DNA of 64,000 nucleotides from Chloroflexota bacterium (lineage in GTDB: Bacteria; Chloroflexota; Anaerolineae; Promineifilales; Promineifilaceae). Of this stretch, positions 44,481 to 53,106 are shown in pieces. The translations under genes and the position numbers were made by a program. Position 1 is the first letter of the stretch. Every line of letters begins with the position of its first letter. Under the pieces are notes generated by a model, which saw only the letters and a program-made list of their open reading frames with translations, had not been told where the DNA came from and did not search any database. The DNA lies in contig JAHDEN010000002.1 in NCBI GenBank assembly GCA_020628815.1, positions 37,390 through 101,389 of the forward strand. Direction: 5' to 3'.

Positions 44481-46586
44481 TTAGACTTCAACAACAACCG
44501 GAATGCCATTCAAGACCGCATTCCCCGTCAAATCGTCCAAAAGATAGTCATCTGCAAGCTCATTAAAGTTCTCACCGGGTGATTTTGATGCGATGTCTAG
44601 CTGAACACCTTCCAAGTCATGACCCCATCCATGAGGGATAGAAATTACACCTTTCATCATTTCGGCCGAAACTGCGGCCGGTAATTTGATTTCCCCAACA
44701 CGGGATTGAACTGTAATCATTTGGCCTTCTGAAATTGATCGAGCGGCCGCATCTTCAGGATTAATAAGTGCAACACAGCGGTTTTTACCTTTAATCAAAC
44801 GTTCACTGTTGTGCATCCAAGAGTTATTTGAACGGAGGTCTCTCCGGCCGATCAGCGTCATCTCTGCAGGTTTTGCACTGGCTGAAAAATTCTGCTCCAC
44901 ACGCGCAAGGTCGGCTGTCAAGAAGTCAGGTGCGATTTCAATCAGTCCACTTTCAGTTTGCCACAGTTGCTGACCACCGGTTTGCAACGGACCAAGATCA
45001 ACACCGTGCGGATTATCGATCAGGTGCTGAAGAGATACCCCATCTTGCCCATAAGGACCGTTCCGCAACCCTTGATCAAGCATTTGTTTTAATGATGGTT
45101 CATCAGCCCCGTTTTGATTGCCTCCGTCCGGACGCAGTCTTGACGCCAAAGCGCGATAGATTTCCCAATCATGCTTTCTATCGTCTTCCTCATCAGGTGG
45201 AAAGAGGGCTGGTGAATATTTACTTGAGTTTTGAACCGCTAAGCCATGGAACACGACATCATAATGCTCGGTTTCTAGCCCAGTAGTTGGAGGCAAAATA
45301 ATATCAGCGTGACGGGTTGTTTCATTAATATAGATGTCTATGGCGACATAAAAATCTAGGCCAGAAAACGCCTTATCCAGCTTGTTGCTATTTGGTGTTG
45401 AAAGGATCGGGTTGCCTGCAACGGTCACCATCCCCTTTATTTGGCCATCTCCTGGCTCGAGAATTTCTTCTGCCATGACAGAGACGGGTAGTTCTCCAAA
45501 AGATTCTTCAGCACCACGCACTCGTGATTTGTATCGGCCGTATTTCCCTTTGCGGAATGGCTGGTGCATATCAATGGCCGGTGTGGGGAACATCGCCCCA
45601 CCAGCCCAGTCTAGGTTGCCGGTAATAATATTGAGCACATTGATAAGCCATTGACACAGTCCCCCATACTCTTGGACAGATAGGCCAATCCGGCCGTAGG
45701 CAACTGCGGTTGGCGCACTCGCAAAATCCCACGCCAGCTGAATAATGGCGTCAGCCGACATTCCGGTATGCTCTGCAACTCGTTGCGGCGTCCACGGAGC
45801 TACCAAGCTATCTAGCTTCTCTAGCCCAGCGATTTGATTTACTAACACACCCATGGGGGTTAGCCCTTCTTTTAATATCGTGTTTACCATCGCCAGCAGG
45901 AGCAAAACATCGCTACCCGGCCGGACAAAATGATGTTCGTCCGCCATTTTGGCTGTTTCTGTATAACGAGGATCAATCACCACAACTTTTCCGCCCCGTT
46001 TCTGGATCGCTTTCATTCGACGGCTAATCCCACCGGCCGTCATCAGGCTTCCGTTGGAAACCATCGGATTTGCACCCATGACCAAAAAGAAATCGGTGCG
46101 ATCCACATCTGGCACTGGAATAAGGAAATAGTGGCCAAACATGTGGCGCGAAGCGACATGATGGGGCAATTGATCGACAGAAGTTGCTGAAAAAAGATTT
46201 TTTGTTTTTAGAGCTTTATTGAAAACCGGCCCAACCAGCATGCTGCCTGTGTTGTGCACATTTGGGTTCCCTAAATAGATTCCCATGCTGTCTTGACCAT
46301 GTGCAGCTTGGATCGCTTTGATTTTGTTAGCAACCTCATCGAACGCCTCTTCCCAACCGATTTCCTGCCAACCGTCGGCCGTCTTTTTTACCGGCCGTTT
46401 TAATCGGTTTTTATCCTCATAAACATCTTTAAGAGCGGTCGCCTTTGGGCAAATGTGTCCTTTACTAAAAGGATCATCACTATCGCCACGGATAGAAAGA
46501 ATCTGATCGTCTTGAACACGGATCTCAATTCCGCACATCGCTTCGCACAAGTTACAGGTTCGGTAGTGGTTAATAACGTCGCTCAT
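44481..46586 (-). CDS. Molybdopterin (bis-MGD) oxidoreductase catalytic subunit
   Basis: 701 residues. N-terminal [4Fe-4S] site C11-x2-C14-x3-C18-x27-C46 (TCNLCEAMCGIEI, KGHICPKA), then the MopB domains: VMGANPMVSNGS, GGKVVVIDPRYTETA, GRIGLSVQEYGG, and a C-terminal molydopterin-dinucleotide-binding domain (SNNSWMHNSERL, IPHGWGHD). No Tat signal is seen, so it is probably cytoplasmic. At the position usually holding the Mo ligand I see SATSVDQLPHH (133-143), with no Cys or Sec; Ser or Asp ligation is possible. No FeS or cytochrome subunit genes are adjacent, so electron partner and substrate are unknown. It resembles formate-dehydrogenase/BisC-like orphan subunits. Confidence 0.88.
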   Translation of the reverse strand: MSDVINHYRTCNLCEAMCGIEIRVQDDQILSIRGDSDDPFSKGHICPKATALKDVYEDKNRLKRPVKKTADGWQEIGWEEAFDEVANKIKAIQAAHGQDSMGIYLGNPNVHNTGSMLVGPVFNKALKTKNLFSATSVDQLPHHVASRHMFGHYFLIPVPDVDRTDFFLVMGANPMVSNGSLMTAGGISRRMKAIQKRGGKVVVIDPRYTETAKMADEHHFVRPGSDVLLLLAMVNTILKEGLTPMGVLVNQIAGLEKLDSLVAPWTPQRVAEHTGMSADAIIQLAWDFASAPTAVAYGRIGLSVQEYGGLCQWLINVLNIITGNLDWAGGAMFPTPAIDMHQPFRKGKYGRYKSRVRGAEESFGELPVSVMAEEILEPGDGQIKGMVTVAGNPILSTPNSNKLDKAFSGLDFYVAIDIYINETTRHADIILPPTTGLETEHYDVVFHGLAVQNSSKYSPALFPPDEEDDRKHDWEIYRALASRLRPDGGNQNGADEPSLKQMLDQGLRNGPYGQDGVSLQHLIDNPHGVDLGPLQTGGQQLWQTESGLIEIAPDFLTADLARVEQNFSASAKPAEMTLIGRRDLRSNNSWMHNSERLIKGKNRCVALINPEDAAARSISEGQMITVQSRVGEIKLPAAVSAEMMKGVISIPHGWGHDLEGVQLDIASKSPGENFNELADDYLLDDLTGNAVLNGIPVVVEV

Positions 46587-46880
46587 AATTTATTTTAAAA
46601 ACACCTTGATGGATGGGTATTAAATTTAGGAAGACAAAACTCTGGGTGGTCCAGCTCATTTGATGGTACCAAGATCGTCATATTCGCTTCTACTATATTG
46701 AATGGTTCTTGACTAAGACATTAGCAAATCTACTCAGTATGTCAAAGTATTGCCATAGAGAGTCTTAGATTTTCCACTAAAAAAAATTGTCGGCCGGTGT
46801 CATAGACTCAACCCAAGGGGTCTGAGTAGATACCCTTGAGCTTTACATAGTAGGCCCACACCCCATAAGTTTAAAATCGT
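46587..46880. other. 294-bp intergenic region with weak hairpin
   Basis: Lies between two minus-strand genes. ACTCAACCC (46806-46814) can pair with 46818-46827 with one bulged base, and an A8 tract (46779-46786, U8 on the minus strand) is 19 nt further on. The gap between stem and U-run makes a rho-independent terminator for the small upstream gene doubtful. The promoter of the oxidoreductase gene must also be here but is not recognisable. Confidence 0.35.
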
Positions 46881-47258
46881 TTAAAAAGGCAATGAGCCAT
46901 CGTCATCTTCATCGTAACCAAAATCATCTTCGTTTTCTTGGCTGATGTGATCCATCTCTTGACGTACCCACAATTGCAACACAGTTCCCTCATCCACTTC
47001 TTTTAAACGTAGCCCCACAACATCAACTTCTTTACGCAACCCCATCCGGTCCGGAAAATCAAGTTTTACCGGCCGACCTTCTTTCCAAGCCTGCAAACAG
47101 CGCTGGCGAATATCTTCCCCATTACCCGTTCGCATTTCGGTAAATGTGTTTATCGCATCGACCGGCCCCTCCAAAATCGAATGAATAGAAAAGTCAGCCG
47201 TTTGGTGAAATTCTGGGGTTGGTCCTTCAATAATTGTGATGTATTCCGGTTCTATCAT
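46881..47258 (-). CDS. Small acidic protein of unknown function
   Basis: 125 residues, no signal peptide or transmembrane segment. The N-terminal part reads as an alpha/beta domain (ITIIEGPTPEF, VDVVGLRLKEVDEGTVLQLWV), and the C-terminal 20 residues are highly acidic (NEDDFGYDEDDDGSLPF), ending in a Phe. I do not recognise a family. A ribosome binding site (GGAAAG) lies about 6 nt before the start. It has its own transcript or could precede the oxidoreductase gene, but the 294-bp gap argues against a tight operon. Confidence 0.7.
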   Translation of the reverse strand: MIEPEYITIIEGPTPEFHQTADFSIHSILEGPVDAINTFTEMRTGNGEDIRQRCLQAWKEGRPVKLDFPDRMGLRKEVDVVGLRLKEVDEGTVLQLWVRQEMDHISQENEDDFGYDEDDDGSLPF

Positions 47259-47397
47259 TTAACACTTTCCATTTGTAGTTACCAGATTATAACGAATCAT
47301 GGTGCAGATTTGTACCTTAAATCACCTTTTTTTATAAGTAAATTTATCGAATAGGTGTATTTTGCACTGATTAATCTCATTATTCCGACGTTTCCGA

Positions 47398-47403
47398 TAT
47401 AAT
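47398..47403 (+). promoter_or_regulatory. TATAAT hexamer 9 nt before secD (leaderless candidate)
   Basis: TATAAT ends 9 nt before ATG 47413 and no Shine-Dalgarno intervenes (the intervening bases are CGACCCCCT). Transcription initiating at the usual distance would start at or within 3 nt of the AUG. No -35 match at 17 nt. Confidence 0.4.
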
Positions 47404-47412
47404 CGACCCCCT

Positions 47413-48735
47413 ATGGAAACACGCGATATTTTGTGGCTTTTTGTCATTGTTGGCCTTGTTATGGGGTCGATATGGCTAGTCACCAACCCAGATTATCCTA
47501 TCCGACAGGGATTAGACCTTCAAGGGGGGCTTCAGGTTCTACTCGAAGCGGACATTCCTCCCGATGAAGAGGTAACCGACGACCAAATGAGCCAGGCTAG
47601 GCAAATTGTCAGCCGCCGTGTAAACGGGCTTGGGGTTTCTGAACCGCTGGTTCAATCAGGCGGAGATCGCCGCATTGTGGTTGAGCTGCCCGGGCTAGAC
47701 AGGCCAGAAGAGGCGATTAGCCTAGTTCAGGGAACTGCGTTGCTAGAGTTTGTGAACACCGGCAATCAATCATTGCCAGAAGGGTTGTGTATCCGCACAA
47801 CTGAAAATGAAGGCAAACCATCCCCTTGCGAAACGGCCGAACTAAGCCTTGAAGGTACTGAAGTTTTTGAAACGGTCTTGACCGGTTCAAACCTTATCGA
47901 TGCTGAAGTGCAGGTGGACCTAGCTCAAAATGCCTTAGTCGGATTTACGTTTGACGAAGAAGGTGGACAGATCTTTGGTGATTACACCGCATCAAACGTC
48001 GGCCGGTTTTTGACCATTGTGCTCGACAAACAGGTGATTTCAAGCCCGCAGATTAACGCGGTCATCAGCCGTCAAGGAACAATCACGGGGAACTTTACCC
48101 CTGAGGAAGCCAACAGTTTAGCGCTGCAACTTCGGTTTGGTAGCCTCCCCATCCCTTTAAAAATTGAAGGTGTGCGCCAAGTGGGTGCAACCTTGGGTGA
48201 ACAATCTATCCAAAGCAGCGTCACGGCCGGTTCAATCGGTCTAATCGTCGTGTTGTTATTCATGCTCATTTACTATCGTCTGCCGGGGGGACTAGCTGAT
48301 ATCGCGCTGATTATTTACGCTCTATTTAACATCGCCCTTTATCAGTGGATCGGGGTCACTATGACCCTGCCCGCCATTGCCGGGTTCCTGTTATCTACAG
48401 GGATGGCGGTGGATGCCAACATCCTTGTTTTCGAGCGGATGAAGGAAGAGCTGCGAGACGGTAAATATTTGGGCGATGCGATCAATGATGGCTTTTCGCG
48501 TGCTTGGTCATCGATTCGTGACTCAAATATCGCCACAATCGTTGTCTGTATGATTCTGTTGCTCTTCGGCCGCAGTTTTGGCGCAGGCATGGTTCAAGGG
48601 TTTGCGATCACCCTCATGATCGGCGTTCTAACATCTATGTTTACCGCCGTCATTGTCACCCGCACCTTTGTAAAATTGGTTATGAGCCCCCTTGCTGATC
48701 GGATCGAGAGCAAGAGCTGGTTACTGGGGTTATAA
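47413..48735 (+). CDS. secD: Protein translocase subunit SecD
   Basis: 440 residues. One N-terminal transmembrane helix (about 5-22), the SecD signature GLDLQGGLQVLLEADI, periplasmic P1 domain with GLGVSEPLVQ and VVELPGLDRPEEA, then GITGNFTPEEANSLALQLRFGSLPIPL, and five C-terminal helices including GMAVDANILVFERMKEEL and SNIATIVVC. With SecF it uses the proton-motive force to aid late steps of Sec-dependent export through SecYEG. The periplasmic part is shorter than in E. coli SecD (615 residues), as is usual outside Proteobacteria. secF follows after 2 nt. Confidence 0.96.
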   Translation: METRDILWLFVIVGLVMGSIWLVTNPDYPIRQGLDLQGGLQVLLEADIPPDEEVTDDQMSQARQIVSRRVNGLGVSEPLVQSGGDRRIVVELPGLDRPEEAISLVQGTALLEFVNTGNQSLPEGLCIRTTENEGKPSPCETAELSLEGTEVFETVLTGSNLIDAEVQVDLAQNALVGFTFDEEGGQIFGDYTASNVGRFLTIVLDKQVISSPQINAVISRQGTITGNFTPEEANSLALQLRFGSLPIPLKIEGVRQVGATLGEQSIQSSVTAGSIGLIVVLLFMLIYYRLPGGLADIALIIYALFNIALYQWIGVTMTLPAIAGFLLSTGMAVDANILVFERMKEELRDGKYLGDAINDGFSRAWSSIRDSNIATIVVCMILLLFGRSFGAGMVQGFAITLMIGVLTSMFTAVIVTRTFVKLVMSPLADRIESKSWLLGL

Positions 48736-48737
48736 GC

Positions 48738-49661
48738 ATGTTTCAAATTATCCAAAACCGTAAACGCTATTTTGCCCTTTCGGCCGCTCTGATTTTTTCA
48801 GGGATTGCCGCCATGATTATTTCATGGGCTATCGCTGGGCAACCGTTTGGTATCAGCGTAGATTTTGTCGGTGGTGCTCGCTTCGAGGTTCAGTTTAGTG
48901 AGCCGGTTTCTGAAGATGGCATTCGCGACGTACTACGTGATTTTGGCCTCAGCAATCCGGCCGTTATCGAACTGCGCGGCGACGAGCTAACCAACGCTTG
49001 GCAGATCCGCTCAGAGCTGGTGACTCCGGAAGAGGGTCAAGAAATCACGAAAGCTTTAGGCGAACAGCTGGCTCCTCTTATTCCTGACACAACCCAATTC
49101 GAAAACGTGAGTCCTTCCATTGGGCAAGAGGTAACCCGGGCTGCATGGATCGCCATTGTTGTGGCGGCGTCCATCATTTTGCTTTATATCGCCATCGCCT
49201 TTAGGCAGGTTCCAAGCCCATTGCGCTATGGGGTCAGTGCTGTGTCGGCCATGGTGCATGACCTGTTTATTATTTTCGGATTCATGGCAATCATGGGGCT
49301 GTTTGCTGGCTGGGAAGTTGACGCGCTGTTTGTAACCGCCGTCTTAACCATTGCCGGATTTTCACTCCAAGACACCATCGTTGTTTTTGACCGGATACGG
49401 GAAAACATTCAGGTTCGCCCCAATGAAGAATATGAGGTTTTAGTCAACCGATCTATTCTAGAGACGATCCACCGTTCGTTAGCCACGCAGCTGGCCGCGA
49501 TGTTTGTGATGGTTGCCCTGATTTTGTTTGGTGGCTCTTCAATCCGTCAGTTTATTTCAGTCTTGTTTGTCGGCCTTCTTTCTGGAACGTACAGCTCGAT
49601 TTTCCATGCTGTCCCACTTTTGGCAGAATGGGAACTCCGCAGCCCGGCCGAGATTATTTAA
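48738..49661 (+). CDS. secF: Protein translocase subunit SecF
   Basis: 307 residues, six transmembrane helices. SecF marks: GISVDFVGGARFEVQF near the N terminus, then the core helices with YGVSAVSAMVHDLFIIFG, TIAGFSLQDTIVVFDRIREN and the closing SVLFVGLLSGTYSSIFHA. It starts 2 nt after secD and works in the same complex. A strong GC-rich hairpin (49669-49699) follows its stop. Confidence 0.96.
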   Translation: MFQIIQNRKRYFALSAALIFSGIAAMIISWAIAGQPFGISVDFVGGARFEVQFSEPVSEDGIRDVLRDFGLSNPAVIELRGDELTNAWQIRSELVTPEEGQEITKALGEQLAPLIPDTTQFENVSPSIGQEVTRAAWIAIVVAASIILLYIAIAFRQVPSPLRYGVSAVSAMVHDLFIIFGFMAIMGLFAGWEVDALFVTAVLTIAGFSLQDTIVVFDRIRENIQVRPNEEYEVLVNRSILETIHRSLATQLAAMFVMVALILFGGSSIRQFISVLFVGLLSGTYSSIFHAVPLLAEWELRSPAEII

Positions 49662-49668
49662 ATAGCCG

Positions 49669-49699
49669 AGCCCCCAAGTGTGTAAAAACCTTGGGGGCT
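49669..49699 (+). terminator. Strong hairpin after secF
   Basis: AGCCCCCAAG (49669-49678) pairs perfectly with CTTGGGGGCT (49690-49699) around an 11-nt loop. No U-run follows (TATGCAATTT), so it is not a canonical rho-independent terminator. It ends 18 nt before the lipoprotein start and could limit read-through from secDF. Confidence 0.45.
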
Positions 49700-49717
49700 T
49701 ATGCAATTTATCCTCAG

Positions 49718-51139
49718 ATGCTTGCACCCAAACAAACACTGCTCAGCATCATATATTTACTCCCCATTCTGTTTTTGCTGGGATGTGGTGAGAGCCAATC
49801 ACCCACAGCCCAAGAGCCAAACATCCCTCCCGCCACCACTAACGCAACCGAAAATACGGCCGACCTTAGCGCAGAGCCAACCGCCCCACTAGCAACACTT
49901 GCACCGTTGCAACCGACGTTTACCCCGGCCGGTCAATCAGCCACCAGCAGCGGGGATCAGATTGTGCCGACCTCAACCGGCGTGGCGCAGTTGCCAGCCT
50001 TAGCCACTATAGCACCCACTGTAGACCTAGACAGCCCGGTTTTGAGCCTAACTTATCAAATTCCGGCCGTGGAGCTCAATCGACAGCTTACCGCAAACGT
50101 GGCTGGTAGAATCTTGCTCACCGATTTGACTACAGGAAAGGAAGTAGCAATCCCCAATGGCCAACGTTTTTTAACTGAGATCGTTGGCGCGATCGAAGCG
50201 AACAAAACCCTTTTTGAGCCGGTCCCGGCCGACTGCGCTGAATGTGTGGTGATCGGTTTTGAATTACCTGCGGCCGGAGAATCTGGTCTTGGCATTTTGC
50301 CTGACCCACAGCTACAAGTTTCGATCCAACATCTGTTTGCCACACGGCTAGGCCCACATTTCCCACCAGAAATCGCTTTGGGCCATCACCGCTCAGCCTC
50401 TGGCTACACGGTTGCCCACACCGCCGCAATCATGGCCGACGGGCAGCTTTTTAGTTGGATCGCGTCTGACCCCAAAATTAAAATCGAGACCGGCCCGATT
50501 ATTCCAGAGGCCGCCAGTGAATATGAATCACTTTTAGCCAAGTTCGACGGGGTTCCGTTTGTGACCGAATGTCCAAATTTCCCCAACGAGACGCTGGTGG
50601 CAGGCGCTCAAACGATCCTGATACGGTGCCCCCAGCTTGCCATTGGGCACGAGTTGACGGCCGTTTACGCCCAAGCATCTAACTTAAGCAACAACTTGTT
50701 GGTCGATGAACGAAACTTGGCGATTCCAGACACAAGCCTGCCGTTTGGCGCCCGCATCTTTTACACAAAAACTGACGGCCGTTCCGTCACAATCTATGCA
50801 GATGGATTGGTTGAGGCCAGCTACCCTGTGACCCAAACTGAAACTATTTCAGGCACAGAACAGATTACTTTTCTAGAGCCAGCCACAGTGCAAAGCAGCA
50901 TCCCACCGGGGGAGCTGGAGCCGTTAATTATTCCGCTGTTAGCCAGCGATGTGATTCCACGTGGGGTAACTGCCAGTGTAAGCCAAGAGCAAACTGAATT
51001 TGAAGAGCTGATCTTAATTCGGGGGGCGGATGGGGTGTATGAGTTTGCGTGGTCAAATGGTGTTGGGCAAGAGCTTTTACCCGGCATTCAAATTTTAGAC
51101 CTGCTAATTGAACGGCTGGAACCAACGTCCAATAATTAA
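49718..51139 (+). CDS. Lipoprotein of unknown function
   Basis: 473 residues from ATG 49718, chosen over ATG 49628 because it puts a lipoprotein signal directly at the N terminus (MLAPKQ, hydrophobic core, lipobox FLLGC with Cys near residue 22) and avoids translating through the post-secF hairpin. A Pro/Thr/Ala-rich linker (about 25-120) follows, then a domain containing three or four short Cys-bearing segments (PADCAECVVIGF, TECPNFPNE, IRCPQLAI). I recognise no family. The stop overlaps that of the convergent DUF1028 gene in the shared TTAA at 51136-51139. Likely anchored on the outer face of the cytoplasmic membrane. Confidence 0.75.
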   Translation: MLAPKQTLLSIIYLLPILFLLGCGESQSPTAQEPNIPPATTNATENTADLSAEPTAPLATLAPLQPTFTPAGQSATSSGDQIVPTSTGVAQLPALATIAPTVDLDSPVLSLTYQIPAVELNRQLTANVAGRILLTDLTTGKEVAIPNGQRFLTEIVGAIEANKTLFEPVPADCAECVVIGFELPAAGESGLGILPDPQLQVSIQHLFATRLGPHFPPEIALGHHRSASGYTVAHTAAIMADGQLFSWIASDPKIKIETGPIIPEAASEYESLLAKFDGVPFVTECPNFPNETLVAGAQTILIRCPQLAIGHELTAVYAQASNLSNNLLVDERNLAIPDTSLPFGARIFYTKTDGRSVTIYADGLVEASYPVTQTETISGTEQITFLEPATVQSSIPPGELEPLIIPLLASDVIPRGVTASVSQEQTEFEELILIRGADGVYEFAWSNGVGQELLPGIQILDLLIERLEPTSNN

Positions 51140-52092
51140 GGATTTTTCATCGCATCAACCGCACGCTGCATAAAGGCGGCATCGTCTGGAAATCGGCCGG
51201 AGCTGACCAATCTGGGGAGCAGATCGACCCAGCTAGAATGCTGTTTCTGTGCCCTGGCTAGATAAGGTATCCCTTCATCCGGTTGCCCCCCATTAATCAA
51301 AGTAATCCCAATCCAAAATGGAATCTCGCCATGAGCCACATGATCAGGAGCCAAATCTAATGCGCGTGAAAACCCTTGTTTTGCACCGTTCAAATCTTTG
51401 TTGGCCAGCCGTTTGCCCGCCTCACTCAACGCGTTATAAGCCCACCGCATCGTTACAAGACGCCGCAGCTCGGCCAAAGGATTAGCGTGATCTTCTACTC
51501 GTAAGTCAAAGGGATTATCTACCCATGGCTGGCCGCTGTTTTCGGCCGCAACAACTAAAATTGCTGCTGACTGCTTCCCTCGAATGTCTCCCCCTTCACC
51601 TTCGGCCGCATCTAAAGCAGCAAGCAACCGCTCGGTTAAATCATCCCCGGCCGATTTAGCCCGTTCATACGCCTCGAGCATGGCGGGCCATACCGTCTCT
51701 TTCTCCATCAGGTTCGCCTGCACGCTTACCTGATCACCAACCAGATGCCCTGCAGCGTAAATCGACTTTGGCCCCGTATAAGCATCTACACTCCCATTCG
51801 CGTCTAACATGGCAACTTGACGGCCGCTGATATCAGGATCTTGGGCCAGAAGTTGTTTCAAAGCAGCTTTGGCCGACGTGCCATCTCGCATCAATTCAAG
51901 GCCGCGCGGCCCATACGCCGGGTCAACGGCCGACTGCGTTGCGACAACGCCAACGCCCGCCTCTCCCCATGCAACAATCGGCCCCACCGAAAAGTAGTGC
52001 GATTGAACGGCAACCCCCATCTCGCCCGTTTTTTCATCACGCGCCACAATTGAGTAAGTTGCGACTGGCCCTCTGCTAGAAAACTGGTTCAT
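51136..52092 (-). CDS. DUF1028 family protein (Ntn-hydrolase-like)
   Basis: 318 residues, no signal peptide. The N-terminal two thirds are DUF1028: ATYSIVARDEKTGEMGVAVQSHYFSVG, VVATQSAVDPAYGPRGLELM, QVAMLDANGSVDAYTG, and VSVQANLM. The family is thought to adopt an Ntn-hydrolase-like fold, but its reaction is not established. The C-terminal part (about 215-318) is helical with a TPR-like repeat (GKRLANKDLNGAKQGFSRALDLAPD), an addition found in some members. It is followed by, and may share a transcript with, nothing on the same strand; the upstream neighbour is the pseudouridine synthase 17 bp away. Confidence 0.85.
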   Translation of the reverse strand: MNQFSSRGPVATYSIVARDEKTGEMGVAVQSHYFSVGPIVAWGEAGVGVVATQSAVDPAYGPRGLELMRDGTSAKAALKQLLAQDPDISGRQVAMLDANGSVDAYTGPKSIYAAGHLVGDQVSVQANLMEKETVWPAMLEAYERAKSAGDDLTERLLAALDAAEGEGGDIRGKQSAAILVVAAENSGQPWVDNPFDLRVEDHANPLAELRRLVTMRWAYNALSEAGKRLANKDLNGAKQGFSRALDLAPDHVAHGEIPFWIGITLINGGQPDEGIPYLARAQKQHSSWVDLLPRLVSSGRFPDDAAFMQRAVDAMKNP

Positions 52093-52109
52093 ATTTTGTT
52101 CTCTTTTCT

Positions 52110-53048
52110 TTATGGATTGAATTGTTCAAAATCGGCCGCTGGTGCTTGCACGCTAAACGGTTTTTGAGTGATGGGATGCACAAAATCATACCGCCAACAG
52201 TGGAGCGCATGTCGATAAAAGCCCAAGTTGGGGAATCGCTCCGGTTCGTCACACCAAATCAAATAATCTTTGTCGGACAGCTGATAAACAGCATCACCGG
52301 CCAACGGATGGCCGATGGCAGCCATGTGAACCCGAAGTTGGTGGGTCCGGCCGGTTCTCGGTTTTAGCTCGACCAACGCAAATTCATCACCCAGATTTTT
52401 TAACACCCGCCAGTGGGTCTCAGCCTCTTTGACTTTGGTTGCCCCTTCCCCCTCTCCGTACCGGTAAACCCCCTCGGCCGAAGGCAAAAGCCCCATCGGT
52501 GAATCAATCACACCGCTATTCTGAGCCGGAACCCCTTTGACAATCGCCTGATACGTTTTTTCGATCTCTCGATTTTGGAACAGCTTTTGCATGGCGACCA
52601 ACATCGGTTGGTTTTTTGAAAGCAAAACCAGGCCGGTTGTGTTCGCATCAATCCTATTGATTAAGTTGGCCTGCGGATACCCATCCGGCCGAACATGACG
52701 AATGTGATGGATAAGATTGGCGTGGATGTAGCGCCCACGGCCGTGTACGCGCAGATTGGCCGGTTTGTTTACCGCCAGCAAATCTTCATCTTCGTAAACG
52801 ATGGTGTAGGCGTAATTTGCGTCGGGGGGATCATAATCCAAAATGATCGATGTGATCGTGTCTCCGGCCGAAACCGGTTGATCAACCGTTGTTTTCTCCC
52901 CCTCAAACAGCACTTCCCCCTTTTCAATGAGCTCGGCCCACATCTCGCGCGGACGATAGGTAAACCGGCCGGACATGTAATCCAACAGCGGGACTTCTTT
53001 GGCTGGGGGTTTAACTTTGGTTGAAATTTCCATAAAAATGAGCCGCAT
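52110..53048 (-). CDS. RluA-family pseudouridine synthase
   Basis: 312 residues. The catalytic Asp is D134 in LINRIDANTTGLVLLSK (family HRLDxxTSG); other marks are YEDEDLLAVNKPANLRVH, YQAIVKG and the GRTHQLRVHMAAIGHPLAGDAVY block. An N-terminal S4-like segment (about 22-70) is plausible. It isomerises uridines in rRNA or tRNA; the exact target (RluA, RluC, RluD or TruC type) is not determined by sequence alone. The start at 53048 is preferred since AAGG lies a few nt upstream; the Met at 53033 is an alternative. It diverges from the next gene with only 58 bp between. Confidence 0.93.
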   Translation of the reverse strand: MRLIFMEISTKVKPPAKEVPLLDYMSGRFTYRPREMWAELIEKGEVLFEGEKTTVDQPVSAGDTITSIILDYDPPDANYAYTIVYEDEDLLAVNKPANLRVHGRGRYIHANLIHHIRHVRPDGYPQANLINRIDANTTGLVLLSKNQPMLVAMQKLFQNREIEKTYQAIVKGVPAQNSGVIDSPMGLLPSAEGVYRYGEGEGATKVKEAETHWRVLKNLGDEFALVELKPRTGRTHQLRVHMAAIGHPLAGDAVYQLSDKDYLIWCDEPERFPNLGFYRHALHCWRYDFVHPITQKPFSVQAPAADFEQFNP

Positions 53049-53106
53049 TAGAGCCTTTGGGCAAAGGTCTTTTGCCTAAGGGGGGAGTTGTGCCAAAATA
53101 CAGACA

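Noticed and set aside
44227..44484. 85-codon plus-strand ORF in the gap before the importer operon
   Set aside because: GTG start without ribosome binding site, overlaps the stop of the oxidoreductase gene, AT-rich with no recognisable domain.
46779..46827. Rho-independent terminator after the small acidic-protein gene
   Set aside because: The U8 tract is 19 nt away from the bulged stem, too far for a canonical terminator.
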